The notes below the pieces were generated by a model. That model ran no database searches. It worked only from the letters and a program-made list of their open reading frames with translations, and was not told the DNA's origin. A DNA stretch of 64,000 nucleotides, from assembly GCF_024172185.1 (NCBI RefSeq), contig NZ_JAMZEC010000001.1, positions 8,531,001 to 8,595,000 of the forward strand. The letters run 5' to 3'. Source of the DNA: Nonomuraea roseoviolacea subsp. carminata (lineage in GTDB: Bacteria > Actinomycetota > Actinomycetes > Streptosporangiales > Streptosporangiaceae). Shown here in pieces: positions 1 through 7,915 of the stretch. Made by a program: the position numbers and the translations under genes. Every line of letters starts with the position of its first letter. The first letter of the stretch is position 1.

Positions 1-495
1 GTGGAACCTGACGGTGGCGTGGAAGACCGCGCGGGCGGTGGCCTCCGCGTCGCCGGTGCGGAAGCCGCCGTCTGCGGCGCCGTCGGCGATGATGGCTGTG
101 AGCTGGCCCAGCAGGTCGGCGACGTGGTCGGTGGCGACGGTGCTGTGCGCGGCGGCGAGGATTCCGTAGGCGGCGAACAGCTCCGGGGCCTCGCGAATCT
201 TCGCCTGCTTCCCGGCCAGGACGGCGTGCAACCAGGCACGCAGTCGTTGCGCCGGCGGGACCGCCCGGTCGGCGGCGATGACGGCGAGGGTGTCGCGGGT
301 GCGGTCGAGCCAGCGCCGGGTCACGGCCTCGCGGAGAGCCTGCTTGGAGGCGAAGTGCTTGTAGACGGCGGCGTGGCTGACCCCGAGTGCCCGGGCGACG
401 TCGACGACGGTCGCCTTGTCCGGTCCGTGGCGGCGCAGGATCTCCTCGGTGGCCGCCAGGATGATGTCCGCGTCCAGTGGGGTTCGGGCGGGCAT
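1..495 (-). CDS. TetR-family transcriptional regulator, C-terminus cut by window edge
   Basis: The reverse strand from the ATG at 495 reads into the left edge with no stop, giving 165 codons. The first 60 residues form a typical TetR helix-turn-helix (ALGVSHAAVYKHFASK, about residues 37-52), followed by a helical ligand-binding region. The ATG overlaps the TGA of an upstream truncated aldo-keto reductase ORF (ATGA), so the two are probably translated together. A perfect palindrome at 698-721 in the shared promoter is a likely autoregulatory operator. The ligand cannot be told. Confidence 0.88.
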   Translation of the reverse strand, partial: MPARTPLDADIILAATEEILRRHGPDKATVVDVARALGVSHAAVYKHFASKQALREAVTRRWLDRTRDTLAVIAADRAVPPAQRLRAWLHAVLAGKQAKIREAPELFAAYGILAAAHSTVATDHVADLLGQLTAIIADGAADGGFRTGDAEATARAVFHATVRFH

Positions 496-668
496 CAGTG
501 TTTGCTCCCGGTTCGCTCGCTGTCCAGGAGCGCGAGCAGGGCGGGGGCGTAGCGCAGTGTCGCGACGCTCTGCTCGTCGGCGCTGTGTCCGTACGCGCCG
601 GACATGCCTGCGCAGCCAAGCCCGACCGCCCCTACGCAGACGTCGGCGCCAAGTGTTCTCTGCTCCAC
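495..668 (-). pseudogene. Aldo-keto reductase N-terminal stub, coupled to tetR
   Basis: A GTG at 668 opens a 57-residue ORF. Its first 40 residues match the start of aldo-keto reductases: the EQRTLG opening, then GLGCAGMSGAYG and a DEQSVATLRYA helix. The barrel then breaks off and about 16 unrelated residues lead to a TGA that overlaps the ATG of the TetR gene. Catalytic Asp, Tyr, Lys and His are all missing, so it cannot be an enzyme. The -10 hexamer TAGTGT ends only 7 nt before the GTG, which suggests a leaderless mRNA. It is either a deletion remnant or a leader cistron that sets tetR translation. Confidence 0.6.
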
Positions 669-675
669 GCGCTGA

Positions 676-721
676 ACACTAGGCGCACTGGTTACAAATA
701 TCAAGTTCTGTAACTTGATAT
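676..721 (-). promoter_or_regulatory. Promoter and TetR-type palindromic operator of the AKR-stub/tetR operon
   Basis: ATATCAAGTT (698-707) and AACTTGATAT (712-721) form a perfect 10-bp inverted repeat with a 4-nt spacer, standing out as AT-rich in GC-rich DNA. On the reverse strand TTGATA (704-699), a 17-bp spacer and TAGTGT (681-676) make a good sigma-70-type promoter. The left arm covers the -35 box, as expected for repression by the downstream TetR. It may also serve the divergent CPBP gene. Confidence 0.6.
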
Positions 722-794
722 CTGATCTCCGGCATGCGGGCCGTGTCAGCGTCATGTCAGGTCCGTGTCGGGTCGCGGGGCCACGATTCTCGGC

Positions 795-1610
795 ATGGAC
801 ACAGCAACACAGTTCCCGGCCGACAGCCGGGGCGCGCAGCCGAAAGGCTTCGTCGCCAAGCTCCTCGCCGACCGTCACTCCGTCCCGTTCTCCATCGCGC
901 TGCACCTGGTGCCCGGCGCGGTCATCGTCGCCGTGTACGCGTTCGTCGCCGCCCCCCTGGTGCGGGCGATGGGCTTCCCGATCTTCCTGGCCTGGGCCAT
1001 CGCCCTCGCGATCGTGCTCTTCCCGCTCCAGTTGTTCCTGCTGTGGCTGGGCAAGAAGAAGACCGGCCGCTTCACCCTGAAGGGCGTCGTGCGCTACCGC
1101 GACAAGCCGCTCTCACGCGGCAAGGTCGTCGGGCTCGGAGCGGCGTGCCTCGTCTGGATGACCGGGGTCTCGCTCGCGCTGACCCCGCTGGACAACATCG
1201 TCTACCACTGGTTCTTCACCTGGGTGGACTACCAGGGCGCCGGCCCCGACGGCACCGCCTACCTCCAGGGCTACCCGCAGGAGCTCGTGCTCACCACGCT
1301 GCTCATCAGCGCGCCGTTCACCGGCTTCACCCTGCCGCTGATCGAGGAGTACTACTTCCGCGGCTTCCTGCTGCCCCGTCTCCCGCAGCTCGGCAAGTGG
1401 GCCCCGTTCTTCAACACCTTCTTCTTCTCGGTGTACCACTTCTGGGCCCCGTGGACGGTCCTGTCGAAGCTCGTCTTCCTCTACCCGGGCGTCTGGCTCG
1501 CCTGGAAGAAACAGGACATCCGCCTCTCGATCACCATGCACCCCGGTTCGACGCTGCTGATGACCGTGGCCGGCCTCATCGCCCTGGCCTCCGGCGCCTA
1601 CTCGATGTGA
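795..1610 (+). CDS. CPBP-family (CAAX protease/bacteriocin-processing) membrane protein
   Basis: This 271-residue protein has about six membrane segments. It carries the CPBP/Abi signature EEYYFRG (E184, E185, R189), a second-motif histidine in YHFW (H205) and a late histidine in MHPG (H239), the pattern of intramembrane metalloproteases related to Rce1. I chose the ATG at 795; a GTG 10 codons upstream is also in frame. Family members process prenylated proteins or peptides or give bacteriocin immunity; the substrate here is unknown. It is divergent from the tetR operon across the 698-721 palindrome, so it may be that regulator's target. Confidence 0.82.
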   Translation: MDTATQFPADSRGAQPKGFVAKLLADRHSVPFSIALHLVPGAVIVAVYAFVAAPLVRAMGFPIFLAWAIALAIVLFPLQLFLLWLGKKKTGRFTLKGVVRYRDKPLSRGKVVGLGAACLVWMTGVSLALTPLDNIVYHWFFTWVDYQGAGPDGTAYLQGYPQELVLTTLLISAPFTGFTLPLIEEYYFRGFLLPRLPQLGKWAPFFNTFFFSVYHFWAPWTVLSKLVFLYPGVWLAWKKQDIRLSITMHPGSTLLMTVAGLIALASGAYSM

Positions 1611-1618
1611 GACCCGCC

Positions 1619-2047
1619 TCAGATGACGCAGCCGTCCTGGTCGAGGTCGTGGAGTCCGGCCGTGCTCTCCACCATCCGCCGGTAGTCGGGGCATCGGGTG
1701 AAGTCCTCCGCGGTGCACCGCATCAGGTGCTCGATCAGCGCCTTGGAGGCCGCTATCTCCTGGAGCCGGTGTTCCAGCTCCGCGTGATGCCGCTGGAGGA
1801 GGGCCCGGCGTTCGGCCTGGTCGGAGACGGTGAGGATCTCCCGGATCTGCTCCAGGCTCATGCCCACTGTCTTGGCCCGGATGATCGTCAGGACGCGGAC
1901 GACGTGATCGCGGGTGTAGCGGCGGCGGCCGTTGACCCTGGTGGCGGGGGTCAGCAGGCCCATGGCCTCCCAGTGGCGCAGGACGTGCGGGGCGAGGCCG
2001 AACTGCTCCGCTAGTTCCCCGATCTGCATCCAGTCGCTTGACTTCAT
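1619..2047 (-). CDS. MerR-family transcriptional regulator
   Basis: The protein has an N-terminal MerR winged helix (IGELAEQFGLAPHVLRHWEAMG, residues 8-29, then RRRYTRDHV) and a coiled-coil dimerisation helix with HHAELEHRLQEI. It ends in a tail with two cysteines (MRCTAEDFTRCPDY) and a final CVI. These cysteines could be a metal or redox sensor, but this is not the standard MerR or SoxR spacing. Starts at 2077 and 2047 are in frame; 2047 lies just after a -10-like box, so a leaderless mRNA is likely. It is divergent from the FAD-stub/MFS/P450 operon and probably regulates it. Confidence 0.85.
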   Translation of the reverse strand: MKSSDWMQIGELAEQFGLAPHVLRHWEAMGLLTPATRVNGRRRYTRDHVVRVLTIIRAKTVGMSLEQIREILTVSDQAERRALLQRHHAELEHRLQEIAASKALIEHLMRCTAEDFTRCPDYRRMVESTAGLHDLDQDGCVI

Positions 2048-2051
2048 GTTG

Positions 2052-2082
2052 ACATTAACTTGCAGACTTGCCTCCACGTCAA
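2052..2082 (-). promoter_or_regulatory. MerR-type promoter with 19-bp spacer
   Basis: On the reverse strand TTGACG (2082-2077) is followed by exactly 19 bp and then TAATGT (2057-2052). A 19-bp rather than 17-bp spacer is the hallmark of MerR-controlled promoters. The interval holds CTTG/CAAG half-sites suited to a dyad. The box ends 4 nt before the ATG at 2047, so autoregulation with a leaderless start is the simplest reading. Confidence 0.42.
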
Positions 2083-2108
2083 GCGATCACGCTTTGTGGA
2101 GGCAAGAG

Positions 2109-2195
2109 ATGTTCGACGTCGTCATCGCCGGGGGAGGCCCGGCCGGCAGGGCCGCCGCGCCGATCGTGGTACCCGGCACGCGGGCAAGGGGCTGA
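2109..2195 (+). pseudogene. 28-codon stub of an FAD-dependent oxidoreductase
   Basis: A GGAGG sits 7 nt before an ATG that opens MFDVVIAGGGPAG, the beta-strand plus GxGxxG dinucleotide-binding loop that starts FAD-dependent monooxygenases and thioredoxin-reductase-like flavoproteins. After about 15 residues homology ends and a TGA follows at codon 29. Two nucleotides later the MFS transporter starts. The fragment is far too short to bind FAD. It is either the scar of a deletion that fused the promoter and start of a flavoprotein gene to the transporter, or a retained leader peptide. Confidence 0.6.
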
Positions 2196-2197
2196 TC

Positions 2198-3643
2198 ATG
2201 GTGTCCGCGGATCTCACGCAGACCGCCCCCGGCGTCCCGTCGAAGGGCGGCGGCAAGGTGCCGCTCGCCACGGCCGGCCTGCTGATCGGCATGCTGCTGT
2301 CGGTCCTTGACCAGACGGTGGTGGCCATCGCCCTGCCCGACATCGCCGCCCAGTTGGGCGGCATGGACGCGATCGGCTGGGTCGTCACCTCCTACGTGCT
2401 GGCCTCGACCGCGACCGGCGCGCTCTACGGCCGCCTCAGCGACCGGTACGGACGGCGTACGGTGTTCCTCGTCGCGGTCGCCGTCTTCGTCGCGGGCTCC
2501 GCCCTGTGCGGCCTGGCCCAGACGATGCCCCAGCTCATCGCCTTCAGGACCGTGCAGGGCATCGGCGCGGGCGCGCTGTTCGTCCTGCCCACCATCGCGC
2601 TGTCCGAGTTGTACCCGCCCCGCCTGCGTAGCCGGATCCAGGGTTTCACCGGCGGCGTCTTCGCCCTCGCCAGCGTGGGCGGCCCGCTGGCCGGCGGCGG
2701 CATCACCGACGCCTGGGGCTGGCGCTGGATCTTCTACGTCAACCTCCCGCTCGGCCTGCTCGCCATGGCGCTCACCGCGTACGCGCTGCGACTGCCCAGG
2801 ATCGGCGGGGACGGCAGGATCGACCTCGCCGGTGCCGTCCTGATCGCCGGCGCGACCGTGAGCCTGCTGCTGGTGGCCGAATGGGGCGGCCGGACGTACG
2901 CGTGGGACTCCGGCGTGATCCTCGCGCTGATCGCCGCCCTGGTGGTGCTGGGAGCGCTGTTCGTGTGGCGGGAACGCCGCGCGGCCAACCCGCTGCTGCC
3001 GCTGCGGCTGTTCGCCGACCGCACCCTGCGGGTCGCACTGCCCGCCACCGCGCTGCTGGGCGCGCTGCTCGGCGGATCGATCGTCTACCTGCCCACCTAC
3101 CTGCGGGCCGCCTACGGCATGGGCGCCACCCAGGCAGGCCTGGCCCTCAACCCGTACGTCCTGACGTTCATGGCGGTCTCCTCAGTGGCCGGCGCCCGCA
3201 TCGGCGCCGGCGGCCGGTTCAAGCCCTACCTGCTCGCCGGCTCGCTGATCGCGGTCCTGGGATTCGCCCTGCTGAGCCAGCTCCGTCCCGGCACCCCCTA
3301 CGCCCTGCTCGCCGCGGAGATCGGCGTGCTCGGCATCGGCTTCGGGCTGCTGATGCAGAACCTCGTGGTCGTCGCCCAGAACGCCGTCTCCGCCGCGGAC
3401 CTGGCCGCCACCACCTCCGCCACGGTGTCCGTACGCGGCCTGGGCCTCTCGCTCGGCGTGGCCGTCTTCGGCAGCCTCCTGACCCGCGAACTCCAGGGAC
3501 GGGTCCCAGGTCCGCGGGCGACCGCCGATGCCATCCCGGAGGTGTTGTCCTGGGGCGCGCCGGCGGCCCTCGTCCTGGTGGCGTTCCTGGCGCTGCTGCC
3601 CCGAAGCGTCAACCGCCCCAGGTCAGGAGAGGCGGCGGCATGA
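2198..3643 (+). CDS. MFS drug exporter, DHA2 (14-TMS) type
   Basis: This 481-residue membrane protein opens with the DHA2 motif LDQTVVAIALPDIAAQLGG and has motif A (GRLSDRYGRRTVF) after TMS2. It also carries RTVQGIGAGA, the motif C-like VGGPLAGGGI and the WRWIFYVNLPLG segment typical of EmrB/QacA-like proton-drug antiporters. The ATG at 2198 follows the FAD-stub stop by 2 nt, and its own TGA overlaps the P450 start (ATGA). Stub, transporter and P450 therefore form one translationally coupled operon under the divergent MerR. Substrate unknown; export of a compound made or modified by the P450 is an inference. Confidence 0.9.
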   Translation: MVSADLTQTAPGVPSKGGGKVPLATAGLLIGMLLSVLDQTVVAIALPDIAAQLGGMDAIGWVVTSYVLASTATGALYGRLSDRYGRRTVFLVAVAVFVAGSALCGLAQTMPQLIAFRTVQGIGAGALFVLPTIALSELYPPRLRSRIQGFTGGVFALASVGGPLAGGGITDAWGWRWIFYVNLPLGLLAMALTAYALRLPRIGGDGRIDLAGAVLIAGATVSLLLVAEWGGRTYAWDSGVILALIAALVVLGALFVWRERRAANPLLPLRLFADRTLRVALPATALLGALLGGSIVYLPTYLRAAYGMGATQAGLALNPYVLTFMAVSSVAGARIGAGGRFKPYLLAGSLIAVLGFALLSQLRPGTPYALLAAEIGVLGIGFGLLMQNLVVVAQNAVSAADLAATTSATVSVRGLGLSLGVAVFGSLLTRELQGRVPGPRATADAIPEVLSWGAPAALVLVAFLALLPRSVNRPRSGEAAA

Positions 3644-4752
3644 GCACCGACCGACAAACCATCGTGATCGAGGGATACGAGACCGTCCGAGCGCTGCTGG
3701 CCGACGCCCGGCTGTCCAGCGCGCCCCCTGACGGCCAGGCGGGTTTCGGCGGCCGGCACATGCTCAACACCGACCCTCCCGACCACACCAGACTCCGCAG
3801 ACTCGCCCAGAAGGCCTTCACCGCGAGGCGGGTGGCAGCGCTCCGACCGCAGATCCAGCAGATCACCGACGCGCTGATCGCCGGCATTCTCCCGCGGGGA
3901 GAGGCCGACCTGGTCGGCGACGTGGCCTTCCCCCTGGCCACCACCGTCATCTGCGAGCTTCTCGGCGTGCCGGCGGCTGACCGCACCACGTTCGGCGACT
4001 GGTTCACCGCCGCCCTCACCCCGGCCGACGCCCCCGACGCGGACGTCATCGTGAGCCGGGCACTCAAGGCGCTCAACGACTACATCCAGGCGCTGGTCGA
4101 CGCCAAGCGCGGCTCGGCCGGGAGCGCGGGCGACGACCTGCTGACCGCCCTCGTCCAGGCCCGGGACGGCGATGACGCGCTCAGCGAGGAAGAGCTCGTG
4201 GCCACGGTGTTCCTGCTGCTCGGAGCCGGACACGAGACCACCGTCAACCTGATCGGCAACGCCATGCTGACGCTGCTCACCGACCCTGGCCGGCTCCGGC
4301 TCCTGCGCGAGCGGCCCGACCTGCTGCCCCCCGCCGTCGAGGAGCTCCTGCGCCTGGACGGGCCGGTCCAGCACGCCACCCCCCGCATCGCGCTCCAGGA
4401 CATCGCCGTCGACGGCCTGGTGATCCCCGCGGGCAGCCGGGTCATCCTGAGGATCGCGGCAGCGAACCGGGACCCGGGGATCTTCGCCGAGCCGCACCGT
4501 CTCGTCCTCGACCGGACGGGCCCCACCCACCTGGCGTTCGGGCACGGCATCCACCATTGCCTCGGCGCTCCGCTCGGCCGTCTTGAGGCGCACATCGCCA
4601 TCGGCGCCCTGCTCACCCGGCTGCCCGGCCTCCGGCTGAGCGGTCCGGCCGCCGGCCTGCGCTGGAAACCGGGCGACTTCCTGCGCGGCCTCACGGCGCT
4701 ACCCGTACGATTCACCTCCGGCCTGCTCGGGCCCGGCGGCGGCGAGCGCTGA
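3640..4752 (+). CDS. Cytochrome P450, short at the N-terminus
   Basis: The protein has 370 residues against about 400 for bacterial class I P450s. It carries the I-helix AGHETT (196-201), the K-helix ExxR in EELLR (E235-R238) and the heme loop FGHGIHHCLG with axial Cys307. The usual opening DPYPxYxxLR and the segment before 'VTRYEDV' are absent: the ORF begins right at GYETVRALLADARLS. The ATG overlaps the MFS stop, so this start is fixed by coupling. Either the 5' part was lost in a fusion or helix A is dispensable. It needs ferredoxin partners that are not encoded nearby. Confidence 0.88.
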   Translation: MSTDRQTIVIEGYETVRALLADARLSSAPPDGQAGFGGRHMLNTDPPDHTRLRRLAQKAFTARRVAALRPQIQQITDALIAGILPRGEADLVGDVAFPLATTVICELLGVPAADRTTFGDWFTAALTPADAPDADVIVSRALKALNDYIQALVDAKRGSAGSAGDDLLTALVQARDGDDALSEEELVATVFLLLGAGHETTVNLIGNAMLTLLTDPGRLRLLRERPDLLPPAVEELLRLDGPVQHATPRIALQDIAVDGLVIPAGSRVILRIAAANRDPGIFAEPHRLVLDRTGPTHLAFGHGIHHCLGAPLGRLEAHIAIGALLTRLPGLRLSGPAAGLRWKPGDFLRGLTALPVRFTSGLLGPGGGER

Positions 4753-5955
4753 GCCGCGTTCCTGATCCTTCTCGGTGGCGACGGCGGTGGCCGAGAGGAG
4801 CGTCGCGGCGGACAGGCCGCCCCAGAGGGCGGCCGAGCCGTGGGAGGCCAGCGCGGTGATGACCGCCGGGGAGACGGCCAGGCCGAAGCCCGTGGAGAGC
4901 TGGAAGCGGGCAAGGGCGCGTCCCAGGAGACGGGCCGGGGCGAGGGCGGTGACGAGCGCGGTGGCGCTGCCGGCGTAGATGATCTCGCCGATGGTGCAGA
5001 CCACGGACACCGCGGCGACCGCCGGGGCGCCCCAGCCGTCTCCCAGCGGGATGGCCGCGAGGAAGCCGAGGTAGGACGCGGCGAGCACCACGCCGGCCAG
5101 AGCCAGCACGGTCCGCCGGGGAAAGCGGGACATCAGCACCGTGACCGGAACCTGCAGGGTGACCACCAGCACGGTGTTCGCCACGAAGATGGCCGCCGAC
5201 CACACCGGGGACGCGTGCATCTGCGTCACGAGGACGAGGGGGAGCGCGATCTCGGGGACGTTGAGGCAGAAGACGTAGATCACGTTGGCGGCCAGCAGCG
5301 CGCGCATCCGGGGCGCGGGCCCGTCGTCCCCGTCGTTCGCCGCGGCGGCGGCCGGATGGGCGTGCACCTGGACCGACCACGCCAAGGCCGCCGCGGCGAG
5401 ATAGGCGACCCCGGTGACGGCGGCCAGCGCCTGCAACGCGCTGGTGCCGCCCGCCAGGCACGCGGTGGCGAGGAGGGCGCCCACGCCCAGGCCGGCGTTG
5501 CGCAGGGCGCGGCCTCCCGCGAGAGCGGCGTCACGTTCGCGGCCATGGGAGACCGTGGCCACGAGGGCGGCATGGGCGGCCGGCCATACCTGGTTGCCGA
5601 TGCCGAGGAAGAGCGCCGCCGCCGTGAACAGCCGGACGTGCCCCGCCGGAGCGGCCAGCAGCAGCGCCACGCCCAGCACCCGCACCAGCATCGACGCCGC
5701 CACGACCGTGCTGCGCGCGCCCCGGTCCAGCCACCGGCCGACCGCGGGCATGCAGACCAGGCCCACGACGACGCCGACCGTCATGGCGATGCCGGTGACC
5801 GGCGCCGACAGCCGCAGCACCGTCACCCCGTAGAGCAGCAGAAAGGGGCGCAGCAGGCCGGTGCCGAGCGCGTCCACGGCCAGGGCGACGGCGTAGCGGG
5901 GGCCTCCGGAGGCGCGCACGAGGGCGCCCGGCCGGATCTTGGTGGTGGTTGCCAT
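4699..5955 (-). CDS. MFS transporter of a DUF5937-ArsR-linked module
   Basis: A 418-residue, roughly 12-segment major facilitator protein with a central hydrophilic loop (about residues 195-210). I chose the ATG at 5955; the ORF could extend to 6075 but that region holds the divergent promoter. Its 3' end overlaps the convergent P450 gene by 54 nt. It is divergent from a DUF5937-ArsR regulator across a 17-bp palindrome. The same two-gene arrangement recurs at 36.9-39.2 kb with a different MFS of the same class. The regulator very probably controls this exporter; the substrate is unknown. Confidence 0.87.
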   Translation of the reverse strand: MATTTKIRPGALVRASGGPRYAVALAVDALGTGLLRPFLLLYGVTVLRLSAPVTGIAMTVGVVVGLVCMPAVGRWLDRGARSTVVAASMLVRVLGVALLLAAPAGHVRLFTAAALFLGIGNQVWPAAHAALVATVSHGRERDAALAGGRALRNAGLGVGALLATACLAGGTSALQALAAVTGVAYLAAAALAWSVQVHAHPAAAAANDGDDGPAPRMRALLAANVIYVFCLNVPEIALPLVLVTQMHASPVWSAAIFVANTVLVVTLQVPVTVLMSRFPRRTVLALAGVVLAASYLGFLAAIPLGDGWGAPAVAAVSVVCTIGEIIYAGSATALVTALAPARLLGRALARFQLSTGFGLAVSPAVITALASHGSAALWGGLSAATLLSATAVATEKDQERGSALAAAGPEQAGGESYG

Positions 5956-5997
5956 GGGGTCAACGATGCGTTCGGCCGCCGGGTCCGACCGCGTCGG

Positions 5998-6014
5998 TTG
6001 ACGGACACCGTCAA
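5998..6014. promoter_or_regulatory. Palindromic operator between MFS and DUF5937-ArsR genes
   Basis: TTGACGG and CCGTCAA form a perfect 7-bp inverted repeat around ACA. It lies 43 nt from the MFS start and 42 nt from the ArsR start, the expected place for an ArsR-type operator controlling both promoters. Confidence 0.5.
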
Positions 6015-6055
6015 TCGACGCGGGCGCCGGCCGTCCGACCAGCGATGATGTGGGG

Positions 6056-7141
6056 ATGACGTTGAGCATCGACATCGGCGGCCTGCCGTCCGGTCACCTG
6101 CGGTTCGCCGCCTCCCCGCTGGCCGAGCTGACCGCGATGCTGCACGTGCTGGCCGAACCCGGGCACCACCCGCAGCTCGCCGGCTGGGCCGGGGACGTCT
6201 GGGCCGGGCTGCGGCCGGAGCTGGCCGAGCGGCTCAAGGAGGCGGAGTTCCTCTGGCGTTCCTCACGGGCCGACTTCCTGGTCCCCGCTCGTCCCCGGCC
6301 GACCCTCGCCGAGGAGCTGGACGACGTGGACCGGATCGACGACGAGACCTACGTCACCGCCGCGCTCATCACCACGTGCGGCAGCAACCGGGTGCGCTTC
6401 GCCGCGCCGTCGCCGCTCGCCGACGCGACGGCGCGCGAGCGCGCCCTGGACCTCGCCCAGGCCCGCGGCGCGCTCCAGGAGGCCTTCGCGGAACGGCTGC
6501 TCGCGGACCCCGCGGCCGTGCGGGCGCGGGTGCGGCACACCCTCGAACAGTGCGCCGAGGCCTTCTTCGACGACGCCTGGACGACCGTCGCCGTGCGACT
6601 CGCCACCGACCTGCGCCTGAAGAACGACCTGCTGAAGCGCCAGGGCATCGGCGCGGCACTCACGTCGATCTCCGGCGCGGTCACCCTGACGCCGGACGGC
6701 GACCGCATCATCGTGGACAAGCTGCAGGACAACGCGACCACCGCCCACGGCGGCGGGGTCACCTTCCTGCCCAGCGTCTTCGGCCGCCCGCACCTGGTGG
6801 TGGTCCACGCGCCCGGGTGGCAGCCGGTGGTGCAGTACCCCGTGGCCGAGCCGGGCCCGTCGGAGCCGGTGTCACTGGAGACGGTCACGCTCCGGCTGGA
6901 GGCGCTCGCGCATCCGGTACGGCTGCGGCTGCTGCGCACCCTGGCCCGCGGCCCGCACACCACCGGTGAGCTGGCCCACGCCTGGGAGCTCTCGGCCCCG
7001 GAGGTCTCCCGCCACCTCGCCGTCCTGCGCCGCGCGGGCCTGCTCACGGCCCGGCGGCAGGGCCGTTACGTCCGTTACACCGTGAATGTGCCCGACCTGA
7101 CGGCGCTGGGGGCCGACCTGCTGGCGGCTGTGCTGCGCTGA
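6056..7141 (+). CDS. DUF5937 / ArsR-family winged-helix regulator
   Basis: This 361-residue protein has a long N-terminal DUF5937-like region (residues 1-270) that starts RFAASPLAELTAML. A C-terminal ArsR winged helix follows, with ALAHPVRLRLLRTLARGPHTTGEL, a recognition helix APEVSRHLAVLRRAGLL and the wing RRQGRYVRYT. The ATG at 6056 is preceded by GTG at 6050. No cysteine metal site is seen in the wHTH, so the large N-terminal region probably senses an organic ligand. It most likely represses the divergent MFS gene. A paralogue with the same architecture lies at 38227-39237. Confidence 0.87.
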   Translation: MTLSIDIGGLPSGHLRFAASPLAELTAMLHVLAEPGHHPQLAGWAGDVWAGLRPELAERLKEAEFLWRSSRADFLVPARPRPTLAEELDDVDRIDDETYVTAALITTCGSNRVRFAAPSPLADATARERALDLAQARGALQEAFAERLLADPAAVRARVRHTLEQCAEAFFDDAWTTVAVRLATDLRLKNDLLKRQGIGAALTSISGAVTLTPDGDRIIVDKLQDNATTAHGGGVTFLPSVFGRPHLVVVHAPGWQPVVQYPVAEPGPSEPVSLETVTLRLEALAHPVRLRLLRTLARGPHTTGELAHAWELSAPEVSRHLAVLRRAGLLTARRQGRYVRYTVNVPDLTALGADLLAAVLR

Positions 7142-7151
7142 GGGAGGTCCC

Positions 7152-7829
7152 CTACCCGGACGCGCCGAGCGCCGTGTCGATGCGGTACCCGACGCCGGGC
7201 ACCGTCGCGATGACCCACGGCTCGCCGAGCCGCTTGCGCAGGGCCGACACCGTGATGCGCACCGCGTTGGTGAAGGGGTCGGCGTTCCCGTCCCACGCCC
7301 GCTCCAGCAGGTCCTCCGCGCTGACGACACCGCCTTCGGCGGCGAGCAGAACCTCCAGGACGGCGAACTGCTTCCTGGTCAGCGCGACGTACCGGCCGTC
7401 CCGGTAGACCTCGCGGCGGAACGGGTCCAGCCGCAGGCCGGCGAGCTCCCGCACGGGCGGCCTGCTGTGGGCGCGCCGGCGGTCGAGCGCCCGCAGCCGG
7501 AGCACGAGCTCCTTGAGCGCGAACGGCTTGGTGAGGTAGTCGTCGGCGCCGAGCTCGAAACCCGACGCCTTGTCGTCGAGCCGGTCGGCGGCGGTGAGCA
7601 TGAGGATCGGCATGCCGCTGCCGGAAGCGACGATGCGGGAGGCGACCTCGTCACCGGACGGCCCGGGGATGTCACGGTCGAGGACCGCGATGTCGTACTG
7701 GTTGACGGTCAGCAACTCGAGGGCCGTCTCGCCGTCGCCGGCGATGTCGGCCGCGATCGCTTCCAGCCGTAGCCCGTCACGGATGGCTTCCGCCATGTAG
7801 GGCTCATCCTCGACGACGAGCACGCGCAT
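7152..7829 (-). CDS. Orphan OmpR/PhoB-family response regulator
   Basis: Start MRVLVVEDE at 7829 gives 225 residues. A receiver domain carries an acidic cluster (ED), phospho-acceptor in AVLDRDIPGPSG, the Thr of LMLTA and the Lys of YLTKPF. A winged-helix output domain follows (LTRKQFAVLEVLLAAEGGVVS; VRITVSALRKRL; PGVGYRI). No histidine kinase gene is next to it. It is divergent from a VanY-like carboxypeptidase, an arrangement reminiscent of VanR-type or dbv6/dbv7 (A40926 cluster) pairs in glycopeptide producers, as I recall them, so a role in peptidoglycan-linked resistance is plausible. Confidence 0.9.
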   Translation of the reverse strand: MRVLVVEDEPYMAEAIRDGLRLEAIAADIAGDGETALELLTVNQYDIAVLDRDIPGPSGDEVASRIVASGSGMPILMLTAADRLDDKASGFELGADDYLTKPFALKELVLRLRALDRRRAHSRPPVRELAGLRLDPFRREVYRDGRYVALTRKQFAVLEVLLAAEGGVVSAEDLLERAWDGNADPFTNAVRITVSALRKRLGEPWVIATVPGVGYRIDTALGASG

Positions 7830-7915
7830 GCACCGATGGTACGAGCCCGGCCCTATCGCCGGCGTATCGGAAATCGCATAGGGGCCGGCAACGGCGCGCT
7901 GCCTTGACTGGCGGC

